Assembly: GCA_902492935.1 (NCBI GenBank)
Contig: CABUNJ010000016.1
Span: 1-54,083, forward strand
DNA length: 54,083 bases
Direction of reading: 5' to 3'
DNA from: an uncultured Collinsella sp.
GTDB lineage: Bacteria > Actinomycetota > Coriobacteriia > Coriobacteriales > Coriobacteriaceae
A model generated the notes under the pieces. The model was not told the DNA's origin and did no database searches. It was given only the letters and a program-made list of their open reading frames with translations. The position numbers were made by a program, and so were the translations under genes. Shown in pieces: positions 8,791 to 16,588 of the stretch. The first letter of the stretch is position 1, and each line of letters starts with the position of its first letter.

Positions 8791-8811
8791 TGCAACTAGA
8801 ATATAGTTGCA
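8791..8811. promoter_or_regulatory. Palindromic operator candidate of hicAB
   Basis: TGCAACTA (8791-8798) and TAGTTGCA (8804-8811) are perfect 8-bp inverted arms around GAATA, 15 bases before hicA. Position and symmetry fit autoregulation by the ribbon-helix-helix antitoxin, as is usual for hicAB operons. Confidence 0.55.
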
Positions 8812-8825
8812 GAATGTGAGGCGGG

Positions 8826-9089
8826 ATGACTCGATCCGATAAACTCATCGCCCAGCTGCTTAGCTGTCCTTCAACGTATAGATTTGCTGACTTTCTTAAA
8901 GTTATGGCTTCATATGGCTTTGAAATGGACAGCAAAGGCAAGACGTCCGGATCGCGCGTTCGCTTCTACAGGCCATCAGATGGCAGGATGTTCGTAATGC
9001 ACGCGCCTCATCCATCTGACGAATTGACAGCGGGGACCATTCGAAACATCGTTCGCTTTCTGCAAGATGTCGGAGGTAGTCATGAGTAA
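8826..9089 (+). CDS. hicA: HicA-type mRNA interferase toxin
   Basis: Predicted 87-residue protein with the HicA double-stranded-RNA-binding-like fold: an N-terminal helix (SDKLIAQLL), the GFEMDSKGKTSGSRVRF strand pair, then the strand MFVMHAPH with the family catalytic histidine probably H59, and the closing GTIRNIVRFLQDVG helix. The family usually has GSH where this protein has GSR. HicA toxins cleave mRNA and are held inactive by HicB. The ATG at 8826 has GAGG four bases upstream. It overlaps the antitoxin gene by eight bases, so the two are translationally coupled. An operator-like palindrome and a LexA-like box precede it. Confidence 0.88.
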   Translation: MTRSDKLIAQLLSCPSTYRFADFLKVMASYGFEMDSKGKTSGSRVRFYRPSDGRMFVMHAPHPSDELTAGTIRNIVRFLQDVGGSHE

Positions 9090-9411
9090 CGTTTTGGCAT
9101 ACAAGGGTTATTTCGCCCCGGTCGAGTTCGATGCCGAACAGCATGTGCTAACAGGTATGGTCGCCGGCATTAGGGACGCAATCGTATTTGAAGGCTCCAC
9201 GGCTGAAGAAGTGGAGCAATGCTTCCACGACGCCGTCGACGATTACCTTGAGTTTTGCGCCGAGAAGGGCAAGGAACCCGAGCGGGCTTTTAAGGGCTCG
9301 TTCAACGTAAGAACGGGCTCTGAGCTCCACAAGCAAGCAGCGCTGGCAGCGGCAAAGAAGGGTGAGTCGCTCAATAAGTTTGTGACTGAAGCAATCGCTG
9401 CGGCGCTGTGA
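9082..9411 (+). CDS. hicB: HicB-type antitoxin with C-terminal DNA-binding domain
   Basis: Predicted 109-residue antitoxin. The N-terminal half has the partially degraded RNase-H-like HicB fold (YKGYFAPVEFDAEQHVLTGMVAGIRDAIVFEG, then EVEQCFHDAVDDYLEFC). The C-terminal half (NVRTGSELHKQAALAAAKKG through LNKFVTEAI) is a ribbon-helix-helix/HicB DNA-binding domain. It should bind and neutralise HicA and repress the operon. The ATG at 9082 has GGAGG five bases upstream, whereas the in-frame ATG at 9067 has none, so 9082 was preferred. A strong hairpin follows. Confidence 0.88.
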   Translation: MSNVLAYKGYFAPVEFDAEQHVLTGMVAGIRDAIVFEGSTAEEVEQCFHDAVDDYLEFCAEKGKEPERAFKGSFNVRTGSELHKQAALAAAKKGESLNKFVTEAIAAAL

Positions 9412-9423
9412 AGCCAACGTCGA

Positions 9424-9464
9424 GTCGAGACCGCCACAAAGGGCACCTTTGTGGCGGTCTCGAC
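9424..9464 (+). terminator. Hairpin after hicAB
   Basis: A 19-bp perfect stem (9424-9442 with 9446-9464) with a three-base loop lies 12 bases after the hicB stop and is followed by GTTTGCCC. It probably terminates or stabilises the hicAB mRNA. Confidence 0.7.
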
Positions 9465-9465
9465 G

Positions 9466-9513
9466 TTTGCCCAGATAAAGCCTGCCAAAATAAACCTGTC
9501 CCTTTTTGGTAGG
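9466..9513 (+). repeat. Dispersed hairpin element, copy 1
   Basis: CCTGCCAAAA (9481-9490) pairs with TTTTGGTAGG (9504-9513) around the conserved loop TAAACCTGTCCCT, preceded by TTTGCCCAGATAAAG. Related copies lie at 17429-17478, 19564-19607 and 26910-26941. Confidence 0.85.
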
Positions 9514-9532
9514 TTTGGGAGAGAGGGCCGGG

Positions 9533-10129
9533 ATGGACAAGGCTGAGTTGCGGCGGGCGGTGATTGCTCGGCGCGATGCTCTTGATTTGGACTTGCAGGC
9601 GGCGAAGTCTGCCGTTATCTGTGCGCGGCTTGTTGAGTTGCTGGGCAGCTCGGATCCCGCAGCCCCGCACACCGTTGCAGTCTATGCCGTAATGGGCTCC
9701 GAGGCAGATCCCGCCGCCTTTGCCGCTGCGGCCGCCGCGCGCGGCTGGCGCGTTGCCTATCCGTGCATGCTCTCGGCAATTGATGCCGCAGCTTGTGGCC
9801 AGCGCATGTGCATGCGGGCAGTTGCCGCCGACGATGCGTCCGCGGCTCCGTTTATCGCCCACCCCACGCGGGCCTTCGCGGCCACGGACATCGACAGCGA
9901 CCGCTTCCCCATCGTGCCTGCCGAAGCACTCGACATGATTGTTGTGCCGCTCGTGGCCTTCGACCAAACCGGCGCGCGTCTGGGCTACGGCGGCGGCTGC
10001 TATGACCGCTACCTGTCCATGCTCTCGCCCGCATGTCAAATCATCGGCATCGCCTTTGACGAGCAGCACGTCGACCACATCCCCATCGATGCCCACGACC
10101 TGCCGCTACCCCGCATCATCAGCGCCTAA
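9533..10129 (+). CDS. 5-formyltetrahydrofolate cyclo-ligase
   Basis: Predicted 198-residue enzyme that converts 5-formyl-THF to 5,10-methenyl-THF with ATP hydrolysis, returning the storage folate to one-carbon metabolism. The N terminus KAELRRAVIARRDAL matches the family's arginine-rich start. The C-terminal signature LGYGGGCYDRYLS is the substrate/ATP loop, and the preceding MIVVPLVAFDQTGARLG is also typical. The ATG at 9533 was chosen because GAGAGGG (9521-9527) lies upstream; the frame is open further up, through the hairpin element. The protein is of usual family length and converges with metA. Confidence 0.93.
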   Translation: MDKAELRRAVIARRDALDLDLQAAKSAVICARLVELLGSSDPAAPHTVAVYAVMGSEADPAAFAAAAAARGWRVAYPCMLSAIDAAACGQRMCMRAVAADDASAAPFIAHPTRAFAATDIDSDRFPIVPAEALDMIVVPLVAFDQTGARLGYGGGCYDRYLSMLSPACQIIGIAFDEQHVDHIPIDAHDLPLPRIISA

Positions 10130-10171
10130 CCGCTACCACATCAGCCACGGCTACAGCAGTACCATCGCAGC

Positions 10172-11098
10172 CTAGTGCTCCTCGCCAGCGCGGGCCAGGT
10201 CGTAGGGCGTGGTCTGATAGACGTAGTAGTTGAGCCAGTTGGTATAGAACAGCTGAGCCTGGCTGCGCCAGACGTTGCGCGGCTCGGCGGTGGGGTCGTC
10301 GCCCGGGAAGTAATGCGCCGGCACCTGAGGGTTGAGGCCGCGCTTCACGTCGCGCTCGTACTCCAGGCGCAGCGTGTCGGTATCGTACTCGGGATGGCCA
10401 AAGACAAAGAAGCGGCGGCTGTCGGTCGACTTGACGATGTACAGGCCCACCTCGTCGGACACGGCCACGACCTCAAGCTGCGGCTCGGCCTCCACGTCCT
10501 CGCGGCGCACGTCGGTGTTGCGCGAATGCACGGCATAGAAGCGGTCGTCAAAGCCGCGGACCAGCGGGCTTTGCGGCTTCACCAGATAATGCTCGAACAC
10601 GCCGCTTGCCTTTGCCGGTAGGTCGTACTTCTGGATACCGTAATGATGGTACAGGCCGGCCTGCGCGCCCCAACAAATGTGCAGCGTAGAGTGCACGTGC
10701 GTGGTGGACCAATCCATGATCTGGCAGAGCTCGGGCCAGTAGTCGACCTCCTCGAACGGCATCTGCTCCACCGGCGCGCCCGTGATGATCAGGCCGTCGT
10801 AGTGGATGTCGCGGATGTCGTCGAACGTGCGGTAGAACGTCTCCAGGTGGCCGGCGCTCACGTGCGTGGCCTCGTGCGTCTTGGTGCGCAGCAGGTCCAC
10901 CTCCACCTGCAGCGGTGTGTTGGAGAGCTTGCGCATGATCTGCGTCTCGGTGGCGATCTTGGTGGGCATGAGGTTGAGGATGAGCACGCGCAGCGGACGG
11001 ATGTCCTGGTGCAGCGCGCGGTACTCGGTCATGACAAAGATGTTCTCGCTCTCGAGCTGCGCGGCGGCAGGGAGGGCGTCGGGGATGCGAATGGGCAT
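10172..11098 (-). CDS. metA: Homoserine O-acyltransferase MetA, predicted acetyl-CoA specific
   Basis: Predicted 308-residue enzyme that acylates homoserine in the first committed step of methionine synthesis. The nucleophile is C142 in HICWGAQAG and the catalytic His/Glu lie in FGHPEYDTD. In this family the residue at position 111 decides the acyl donor: Gly gives succinyl-CoA (E. coli) and Glu gives acetyl-CoA (Bacillus cereus type). Here it is E111 in GAPVEQMPFEEVDYW, so homoserine O-acetyltransferase is predicted despite the usual succinyltransferase name. The start has AAGGAG five bases upstream. The gene is divergent from the dehydrogenase gene. No SAM riboswitch was recognised in the 210-bp gap. 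Confidence 0.93.
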   Translation of the reverse strand: MPIRIPDALPAAAQLESENIFVMTEYRALHQDIRPLRVLILNLMPTKIATETQIMRKLSNTPLQVEVDLLRTKTHEATHVSAGHLETFYRTFDDIRDIHYDGLIITGAPVEQMPFEEVDYWPELCQIMDWSTTHVHSTLHICWGAQAGLYHHYGIQKYDLPAKASGVFEHYLVKPQSPLVRGFDDRFYAVHSRNTDVRREDVEAEPQLEVVAVSDEVGLYIVKSTDSRRFFVFGHPEYDTDTLRLEYERDVKRGLNPQVPAHYFPGDDPTAEPRNVWRSQAQLFYTNWLNYYVYQTTPYDLARAGEEH

Positions 11099-11308
11099 GA
11101 ATGCTCCTTACGAGTCAGTTGCAGTTATGGTACAACGACCGGCCCCATCCGCGCGAGTACATCGCCCGGCGATGCCGTCAGCGGCCCAAATCACTCCAAA
11201 AGTAGAGATTAAGGCATGCCCAAAAATCTATGGCGCTTTAGCCTAGCAAAGTGGCAGCAGGACGCTACAATGGTTCGACGCGAAAAACTCGGCCGAAAGG
11301 ATACATAT

Positions 11309-12286
11309 ATGTACCAGACGCGTAAGATCGGTGTGGTCGGCCAGGGCCACGTAGGAGCACATGTTGCCAACAGTCTGCTCATGCAGGGCATTGCCGATGA
11401 GCTGTACCTGTGCGATATCAACGAGGCCAAGGTGACGTCCGAGGTCCAGGACCTGCGCGACTCCCTTTCGTTTGTCCCGTACAACACCAAGATCGTCAAC
11501 TGCTACGACCACTACGAGGAGCTTGCCTGCTGCGACGTCATCGTCAACGCTGCCGGCAAGGTCGCGCTGGCCGCCGGCAACCGCGACGGCGAGCTGTTCT
11601 TTACCACCGACGCCGCCCGCTCCTTTGCCAAGCGCATCGTCGACGCCGGCTTTGACGGCATCTTCGTGAGCATCTCCAACCCCTGCGACGTCGTGTGCAC
11701 CGAGCTGTGGCACCTGACCGGCTACGATCCCAAGAAGATCATCGGCTCGGGCTGCGGTCTGGACTCCGCCCGCTTGCGCACCGAGATCTCCAAGAAGGTC
11801 GGCGTGAGCCCCAAGTCCATCGACGCCTACATGATCGGCGAGCACGGCTTTAGCCAGCTTGCTGCCTTTAAGGCCGCAACCATCGCTGGCAAAAACCTCA
11901 ACGAGCTTCAGGCCGAGAACCCCGACAAGTACGCCTTCGACCACATGGAGGTCGAGGAGCTTGCACGCAAGGGCGGCTATGTGACCTACCAGGGCAAGCA
12001 GTGCACCGAGTACGCCGTTGCCAACTCCGCCGCGCGCGTCTGCGCCGCCGTGCTGCACAACGAGCACGCCGTGCTTTCGGCCTCTACGCTTATGACCGGC
12101 CAGTATGGCGAGGAGGGTATCTTTACCTCCCTGCCGTGCGTGATCGGTGCCGAGGGCGTCGAGGAGGTCTACACACTCGACCTTTCCGAGCACGAGCTCG
12201 AGGGCTTCCACAAGAGCTGCCAGCACATCCGCGACAACATCGCCCAGCTCGACTGGTGGGATACCGAGGCCTACGACGCCAAGTAA
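11309..12286 (+). CDS. L-lactate dehydrogenase-family 2-hydroxyacid dehydrogenase
   Basis: Predicted 325-residue NAD-dependent dehydrogenase of the LDH/MDH superfamily. Visible elements are the Rossmann loop GQGHVG (11-16), D36 after the second strand, NPCDVV (124-129), the D152/R155 pair in LDSARLR and the catalytic H179 in GEHG. The substrate-specificity loop (about 82-95, AGKVALAAGNRDGE) lacks the Gln of lactate and the Arg of malate dehydrogenases, so the true substrate could be a bulkier 2-oxoacid, as in L-2-hydroxyisocaproate dehydrogenase. The ATG at 11309 has GAAAGG upstream. A strong terminator ends this single-gene unit. Confidence 0.85.
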   Translation: MYQTRKIGVVGQGHVGAHVANSLLMQGIADELYLCDINEAKVTSEVQDLRDSLSFVPYNTKIVNCYDHYEELACCDVIVNAAGKVALAAGNRDGELFFTTDAARSFAKRIVDAGFDGIFVSISNPCDVVCTELWHLTGYDPKKIIGSGCGLDSARLRTEISKKVGVSPKSIDAYMIGEHGFSQLAAFKAATIAGKNLNELQAENPDKYAFDHMEVEELARKGGYVTYQGKQCTEYAVANSAARVCAAVLHNEHAVLSASTLMTGQYGEEGIFTSLPCVIGAEGVEEVYTLDLSEHELEGFHKSCQHIRDNIAQLDWWDTEAYDAK

Positions 12287-12329
12287 GCCGCTGGCTGCCG
12301 CAACCTTGCGAATCTATGCGCGATACTAA

Positions 12330-12369
12330 GCGGGCCGCGCCGGAAACCCACCGGCGCGGCCCGCTTTTT
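12330..12369 (+). terminator. Intrinsic terminator of the LDH-family gene
   Basis: A 14-bp GC-rich perfect stem (12330-12343 with 12351-12364) is followed by TTTTTA. This is a textbook rho-independent terminator. Confidence 0.9.
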
Positions 12370-12417
12370 ACGCACGCTGTTCGCTTGCGAATCGAAGGTG
12401 AATGCTTTTCCCGTTAC

Positions 12418-13386
12418 CTAGTACTGCTCGATGCCCATGTAGCGACGAATCTCAGGGCTGTGGTCGAACACCTTTCCGCGGGCGGCGCGCAGCTCGCAGC
12501 TCATGTTGTAGAAGAAGATCGGCTCCAGGTACGAACGCACGCTGGCGGACACCTCGCCCACGCCGTACTCGAGTGCATCGAGCACCATAACCGTATCGGT
12601 GTGCGTGTTGAGGAACGCCAGCGCGCGCTCCTCCATGGGGCGGCACTCGCCCGATCCGAGCTGCACAAAGTAGAACACGCCGGGCTCGGTAGCCTCGAAA
12701 GGACCGTGGAAATACTCGCCGGAGTGGATGTAGCAGCAGTGCTGCCACTGCATCTCCATAAGCGAGCAAATCGCCATGGCGTAGGTCTGGCTAAAGTTGG
12801 GGCCGGAGCCCAGGATGTAGAAGAACTTGTGCTGCTGGCAGAGCTCGGCAAAACGGGCGCCTAGCTCGGCGTTGACCTTTTCGCGGGCGGCGGGCAGCAG
12901 CGCATCCATCTGCTTGAGGCCCTCGTACATGTCAGCGAGTGCCTCGTAGCCTTCCTGCTGGTCGAGCAGCTCGGCGGCGATCAGAGCGCCGATACCCTGA
13001 GGCACCTCGGCCTGCGGCACGCCCTCGCCCCAGGGGTAGACCCAGGTGGTCCACTTGCCGTTGTCGATCTTGGAGCCCTCGCAGTCGGTGAGGGCAACGA
13101 CCTCGGCGCCAGCGGCCAGCGCCATCTCGCAGCCGTCGACGACTTCCTGCGTATTGCCGCTGTGGCTGCAGGCGATGACGAGTGACTTCTCGCCAAGACT
13201 CTTGGGAGCCATCAGGCAAAACTCGCGTGCCGTGTAGACCGTCGAGGTAAACGTGGTGGCCTCGCGCTTGAGCAGCTCGTTGGCCGGCATCAGGTCGATC
13301 ATCGAACCGCCGCAGGCGATCCAAAAGACGTTCTCAATCTTGCCCTTGCGCTCGATGATTTCCTGAACCAGATCATGTGCGTTCAT
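12418..13386 (-). CDS. SIS-domain sugar-phosphate isomerase/deglycase, paralogue 1
   Basis: Predicted 322-residue protein with two SIS folds. The first holds IACGGSM and the phosphate-binding serine loop ACSHSGNTQE; the second holds ILGSGPNFSQTYA and HSGEYFHGPFE, the segment found in FrlB-type fructosamine-6-phosphate deglycases. The C-terminal RRYMGIEQY resembles the ends of the other two SIS proteins in this window (RRYMWKL-type). A role in opening an amino-sugar phosphate or Amadori-compound phosphate is likely; the exact substrate is not. AAGGAGG stands nine bases before the ATG. It follows a GntR regulator gene on the same strand, with a 144-bp gap that carries operator-like repeats. Confidence 0.85.
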   Translation of the reverse strand: MNAHDLVQEIIERKGKIENVFWIACGGSMIDLMPANELLKREATTFTSTVYTAREFCLMAPKSLGEKSLVIACSHSGNTQEVVDGCEMALAAGAEVVALTDCEGSKIDNGKWTTWVYPWGEGVPQAEVPQGIGALIAAELLDQQEGYEALADMYEGLKQMDALLPAAREKVNAELGARFAELCQQHKFFYILGSGPNFSQTYAMAICSLMEMQWQHCCYIHSGEYFHGPFEATEPGVFYFVQLGSGECRPMEERALAFLNTHTDTVMVLDALEYGVGEVSASVRSYLEPIFFYNMSCELRAARGKVFDHSPEIRRYMGIEQY

Positions 13387-13442
13387 CCTGATGTTCCTCC
13401 TTGTGGGGCGGCTTTGAGCGACGGCGGCTCGTACCTGCTGTC

Positions 13443-13523
13443 GTTCTATGTTGTCCTATTTATAACACGTGTAACAAAGCCCGTGAAGTCATCTCGGCAA
13501 ATTTGTTCTATGTTGTTCTATCT
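13443..13523. promoter_or_regulatory. Promoter/operator region of SIS paralogue 1
   Basis: A 19-base direct repeat with two mismatches begins GTTCTATGTTGTCC at 13443-13461 and GTTCTATGTTGTTC at 13505-13523. Between them is ACACGTGT (13465-13472), adjoining a minus-strand TATAAA (13459-13464 region) that could be the -10 box. This is a likely target for the GntR protein encoded just upstream. Confidence 0.5.
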
Positions 13524-13530
13524 ATGGACG

Positions 13531-14286
13531 TTAGATGTCGAAGACGTAGCGCGAGCCCACGATCTTTTGGCGTCCGAGCAGCAAGGGTCGCTCGTCCTCA
13601 TCGGTAAAGTACGCCTCCATATAAAAGAGCGGCTCGCCGACCGGCACCTCCAACAGCGGGGCCGTCTGAGCATCGGCAAGCGCAATCTCCACGGTGCAGG
13701 GGTCGGACTTGAGCGGCGCGCGACCCGAATGCTCGGCAACGAACGCAAAGATTGAGTTATCGGTGAGGTCCTCGTCGGCCAGCGTCTGCAGGTAGGGATG
13801 GTCGATCAGCACAAAGGCGTTGTTCTCGAGCATGACGGGCACGCCGTCTGCCGTGCGCACACGCTCGACCACGATGAGCTCGCAGCCGGGTTCCACCCCA
13901 AAAAACGCCGCGTCCTCGCGCGTCGCCGCAACCACCGTGCGCGACACCAGGCGTGCTCCGGCCACCATGTCGTTGGCAGCGCAACCCTCGGAAAAGCTCT
14001 GAACGTCACCCTTCTGGACAATCTTGCGCTTGAGCTTGGGCGCGCACACGAACGTGCCCCTCCCCTGCTGGCGGTTGAGATACCCCGCGCGCGACAGCTC
14101 CTCGATGGCGCGGCGCACGGTGATGCGTCCCACGCCGTAGTACTTCGCGAGCTCCATCTCGGAAGGAATGCGCGAGCCGGATGCGTACACGCCACGCGCG
14201 ATCTCGCCCTTTAGGTCGTCCATAACCTGCTGGTACAGCGGAACGGCGGATACCTCAGTGCGCTCGGTTTTATCGTCGAATGCCAT
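13531..14286 (-). CDS. GntR/HutC-type transcriptional regulator (UTRA), paralogue 1
   Basis: Predicted 251-residue repressor. An N-terminal GntR winged helix (about residues 15-85: PLYQQVMDDLKGEIARGVY, SGSRIPSEMELAKYYGVGRI, then TVRRAIEELSRAGYL) is followed by QQGRGTFV and a UTRA effector domain (about 105-250, ending GRQKIVGSRYVFDI). UTRA domains bind sugar phosphates or similar small molecules, which relieves repression. It starts two bases after the recQ stop codon, so it is probably cotranscribed with recQ, and lies just upstream of SIS paralogue 1, its probable target. The closest paralogue here is the GntR gene at 16617. Confidence 0.92.
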   Translation of the reverse strand: MAFDDKTERTEVSAVPLYQQVMDDLKGEIARGVYASGSRIPSEMELAKYYGVGRITVRRAIEELSRAGYLNRQQGRGTFVCAPKLKRKIVQKGDVQSFSEGCAANDMVAGARLVSRTVVAATREDAAFFGVEPGCELIVVERVRTADGVPVMLENNAFVLIDHPYLQTLADEDLTDNSIFAFVAEHSGRAPLKSDPCTVEIALADAQTAPLLEVPVGEPLFYMEAYFTDEDERPLLLGRQKIVGSRYVFDI

Positions 14287-14288
14287 CG

Positions 14289-16268
14289 TTACGCTCCATC
14301 CCGTGCATGCTCGGACTCAAACTCTTCAATCGCCGCCATAAACTGCTCGCCAAAGGCGTCGGCCTTTTTCTCGCCAATGCCGTTGACCTGGATAAGCTCG
14401 TCGCGCGTCTGTGGACGCAGGCGGCACAGACCACGCAGGGCCTTGTCGGAAAAGACCATATACGGTGCCATCTCCAGCTCGGTCGAGATCTCCTTGCGGA
14501 GGGCACGCAGGCGCTCGAACAGCTCGGCATCGTCGCCCACGCGCGGGCGCTGATCCAGCTCGGCCTCCTCGCGCAGCAGATCCACCGCACGGCGGGCGCG
14601 GACCGAGGCCTTGCGCTTGGACGCGCGACGCTTAACGGTAAAGGCAAACGTCTCGTCCTCGGCCTCGCCAGCGCGCGGACCAAGCCCCACGACCGGGTAC
14701 TGCCCCTGCGAGGTGGCCAGATAACCGCGGCCGCACAGCTGGCCGATGATGTCCTTGATGCGCCCGACCGATTCGCTCGACAGCTCACCGTAGCCGCGGT
14801 CCTCGTCCAGATGCATCTGGCGAATGCGCTCGGTGTTGCCGCCGTGGAGCACATCGGCGATGAGCGACTTGCCAAAGCGCATGGGACGCGTGGCCACATA
14901 GCGCACGGCAGCGCGGGCCATATCGGTGACGTCCTCGACCTCGAACTGCGTGAGGCAGTTGCTGCAGTTGCCGCAGCCCTCGGCCTCGTCCGTGGCGGCG
15001 CTGCCCGTACCAGCCGCGGCGTGCTCGGCCGCGGTCTCGTCGCCAAAGTAGCGCAGCATGTATTCGCGCAGGCAACCGGTGGTATTGCAGTAACCCTCCA
15101 TCTGGCTGAGCAGACGATATCGATTCTGGAGCGCCCACGCGCGCTGCTCGTCGTCGAGCGCCTCATCGGCAGCATCGCCGCGGTCGATCAGAAAGCGGCG
15201 CATGCGAAAATCGTTGCCGTTCCACAGCAAGTAGCAGCTGGCCGGGTCGCCATCGCGGCCGGCGCGGCCCGCCTCCTGGTAGTAGGCTTCGATGCTCTCG
15301 GGCACGTTGTTGTGGATCACGTAGCGCACGTTGGGCTTGTCGATGCCCATGCCAAAGGCGTTGGTGGCAACCATCACCTGGATATCGTCGTCGATAAAGG
15401 CGCGCTGGCTTTGGCGACGGGCGTCGTTGCCCATGCCTGCATGGTAGCGGCCAACGCGAATGCCGCTGGGGCCCAGAGCCTCGGCAAGCTCCGCGGCCAG
15501 CGCGTCGACCGTCTTGCGGGTCGAGCAATACACGATGCCGCTCTCGCTCGAATGCGCAATCACGAAGTCGCGCACCCACGCGGTCTTGGCCTTGTCGCCC
15601 ATCTCCTCGCAACCAAAGTAGAGGTTCTTGCGATCAAAACCCGTCACCACCGTCGCGGGGTTTTGCAGGCCGAGCATCTGCTGAATATCCGCGCGCACGC
15701 GCTCGGTCGCCGTAGCGGTAAATGCCGCCACGATGGGGCGCTGCGGCAGGGAATCGATGAACTCGCGAATCTGCAGATAGGCGGGGCGGAAATCCTGGCC
15801 CCATTGGCTCACGCAGTGGGCCTCGTCAATGGCCACGAGCGGCACGCCGATGCCGCCTTCGGCCGCAGCTTCCTGCGCAAAGGCCAGAAAGCGCGGCTCG
15901 AGCAGGCGCTCGGGCGCCACGTACATAAGCTGGTAGCGGCCCTCGCGCGCCCGCTTGAGCACGGTGTTTTGCTGGGCCGGAGTAAGGCTGGAGTTGAGAT
16001 AGCTGGGCCGCGCACCCGCCGCGAGCAATGCACGGGTCTGATCCTCCATAAGCGACAGCAGCGGACTCACCACAAAGGTGATGCCGGGCAGCATGAGCGC
16101 GGGCACCTGGTAGCAAATGGACTTGCCGGCGCCCGTGGGCATAACACCCAGCGCATCGCGACCGGCAAGGATCGCATCGACCATGCGGTCCTGCCCCGGG
16201 CGAAACGAAGTGTAGCCAAAATAGGCGCCGAGCGTGTCGAGCGCCATCTGCTGCATGCTATCGATCAT
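14289..16268 (-). CDS. recQ: ATP-dependent DNA helicase RecQ
   Basis: Predicted 659-residue 3'-5' helicase of recombination and repair. The motifs are in order: FRPGQ (motif 0), MPTGAGKS Walker A (43-50), IDEAHCVSQWGQDFRP (DEAH and aromatic loop), AFTATAT, and motifs V/VI with GMGIDKPNVR and QEAGRAGRDG. The RecQ-C zinc site uses C in YCNTTGC and CGNCSNC. A winged helix follows, and the last 85 residues form an HRDC domain (LRALRKEISTELEMAPY, then LIQVNGIGEKKADAFG). AGGAAACC precedes the ATG. Its stop is two bases from the GntR gene, an unusual pairing of repair and sugar regulation. Confidence 0.96.
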   Translation of the reverse strand: MIDSMQQMALDTLGAYFGYTSFRPGQDRMVDAILAGRDALGVMPTGAGKSICYQVPALMLPGITFVVSPLLSLMEDQTRALLAAGARPSYLNSSLTPAQQNTVLKRAREGRYQLMYVAPERLLEPRFLAFAQEAAAEGGIGVPLVAIDEAHCVSQWGQDFRPAYLQIREFIDSLPQRPIVAAFTATATERVRADIQQMLGLQNPATVVTGFDRKNLYFGCEEMGDKAKTAWVRDFVIAHSSESGIVYCSTRKTVDALAAELAEALGPSGIRVGRYHAGMGNDARRQSQRAFIDDDIQVMVATNAFGMGIDKPNVRYVIHNNVPESIEAYYQEAGRAGRDGDPASCYLLWNGNDFRMRRFLIDRGDAADEALDDEQRAWALQNRYRLLSQMEGYCNTTGCLREYMLRYFGDETAAEHAAAGTGSAATDEAEGCGNCSNCLTQFEVEDVTDMARAAVRYVATRPMRFGKSLIADVLHGGNTERIRQMHLDEDRGYGELSSESVGRIKDIIGQLCGRGYLATSQGQYPVVGLGPRAGEAEDETFAFTVKRRASKRKASVRARRAVDLLREEAELDQRPRVGDDAELFERLRALRKEISTELEMAPYMVFSDKALRGLCRLRPQTRDELIQVNGIGEKKADAFGEQFMAAIEEFESEHARDGA

Positions 16269-16343
16269 GGTTTCCTAACGTCCAAGTCATCTGCCGCCGA
16301 TTATACGCCGCCACGCGGACCGATGCCGCACGGCCGCCGCCCA

Positions 16344-16432
16344 GACTAGTCGTTGGGGACGTTCTTAAACGACTAGTCAAACAAGAACGTCCCCAACGAC
16401 TAGTCATTTAAGAACGTCCCCAATGACTAATC
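16344..16432. repeat. Inverted repeat cluster with GGGGACGTTCTT core
   Basis: GACTAGTCGTTGGGGACG begins at 16344; the 23-bp arm to 16366 is perfectly inverted at 16383-16405. A third unit with two changes follows in direct orientation at 16407-16432. A fourth unit, identical to the third over about 23 bases, lies 33 kb away at 49474-49497. It fills the gap between recQ and GntR paralogue 2. Confidence 0.85.
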
Positions 16433-16477
16433 TCTTGACAAACGCGGAAACGTCGCTGGTTGAGCATAAGTCAGCGA

Positions 16478-16575
16478 AAACGCCCCTAAGCGAGCAAGGT
16501 GACGTGAAAGAGGAGGGAAGCGTACTTCGGTACGCGACCGACGGTTGAACGTCAGATTGCCGCTTAGGGGCGTTT
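16478..16575. repeat. Large branched hairpin element next to GntR paralogue 2
   Basis: AAACGCCCCTAAGCG (16478-16492) is perfectly inverted at 16561-16575. Inside, TGACGT/ACGTCA form a second imperfect stem, and GCGTAC-TTCG-GTACGC (16520-16535) forms a tetraloop hairpin at the tip. The edge sequence GTTTGCAGCGTCGA (16572-16585) nearly recurs at 29571-29584 beside mfd. No gene is seen in it. Confidence 0.65.
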
Positions 16576-16588
16576 GCAGCGTCGAGCC

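Noticed and set aside
11099..11308. SAM or T-box riboswitch before metA
   Set aside because: The 210-bp divergent gap has no recognisable P1-P4 or T-box sequence and no leader terminator on the metA side.
14280..16349. 689-codon plus-strand open frame
   Set aside because: It lies wholly antisense to recQ, whose helicase and HRDC motifs are complete. GC-rich third positions produce long antisense frames; the product is low-complexity Leu/Ala/Arg-rich.
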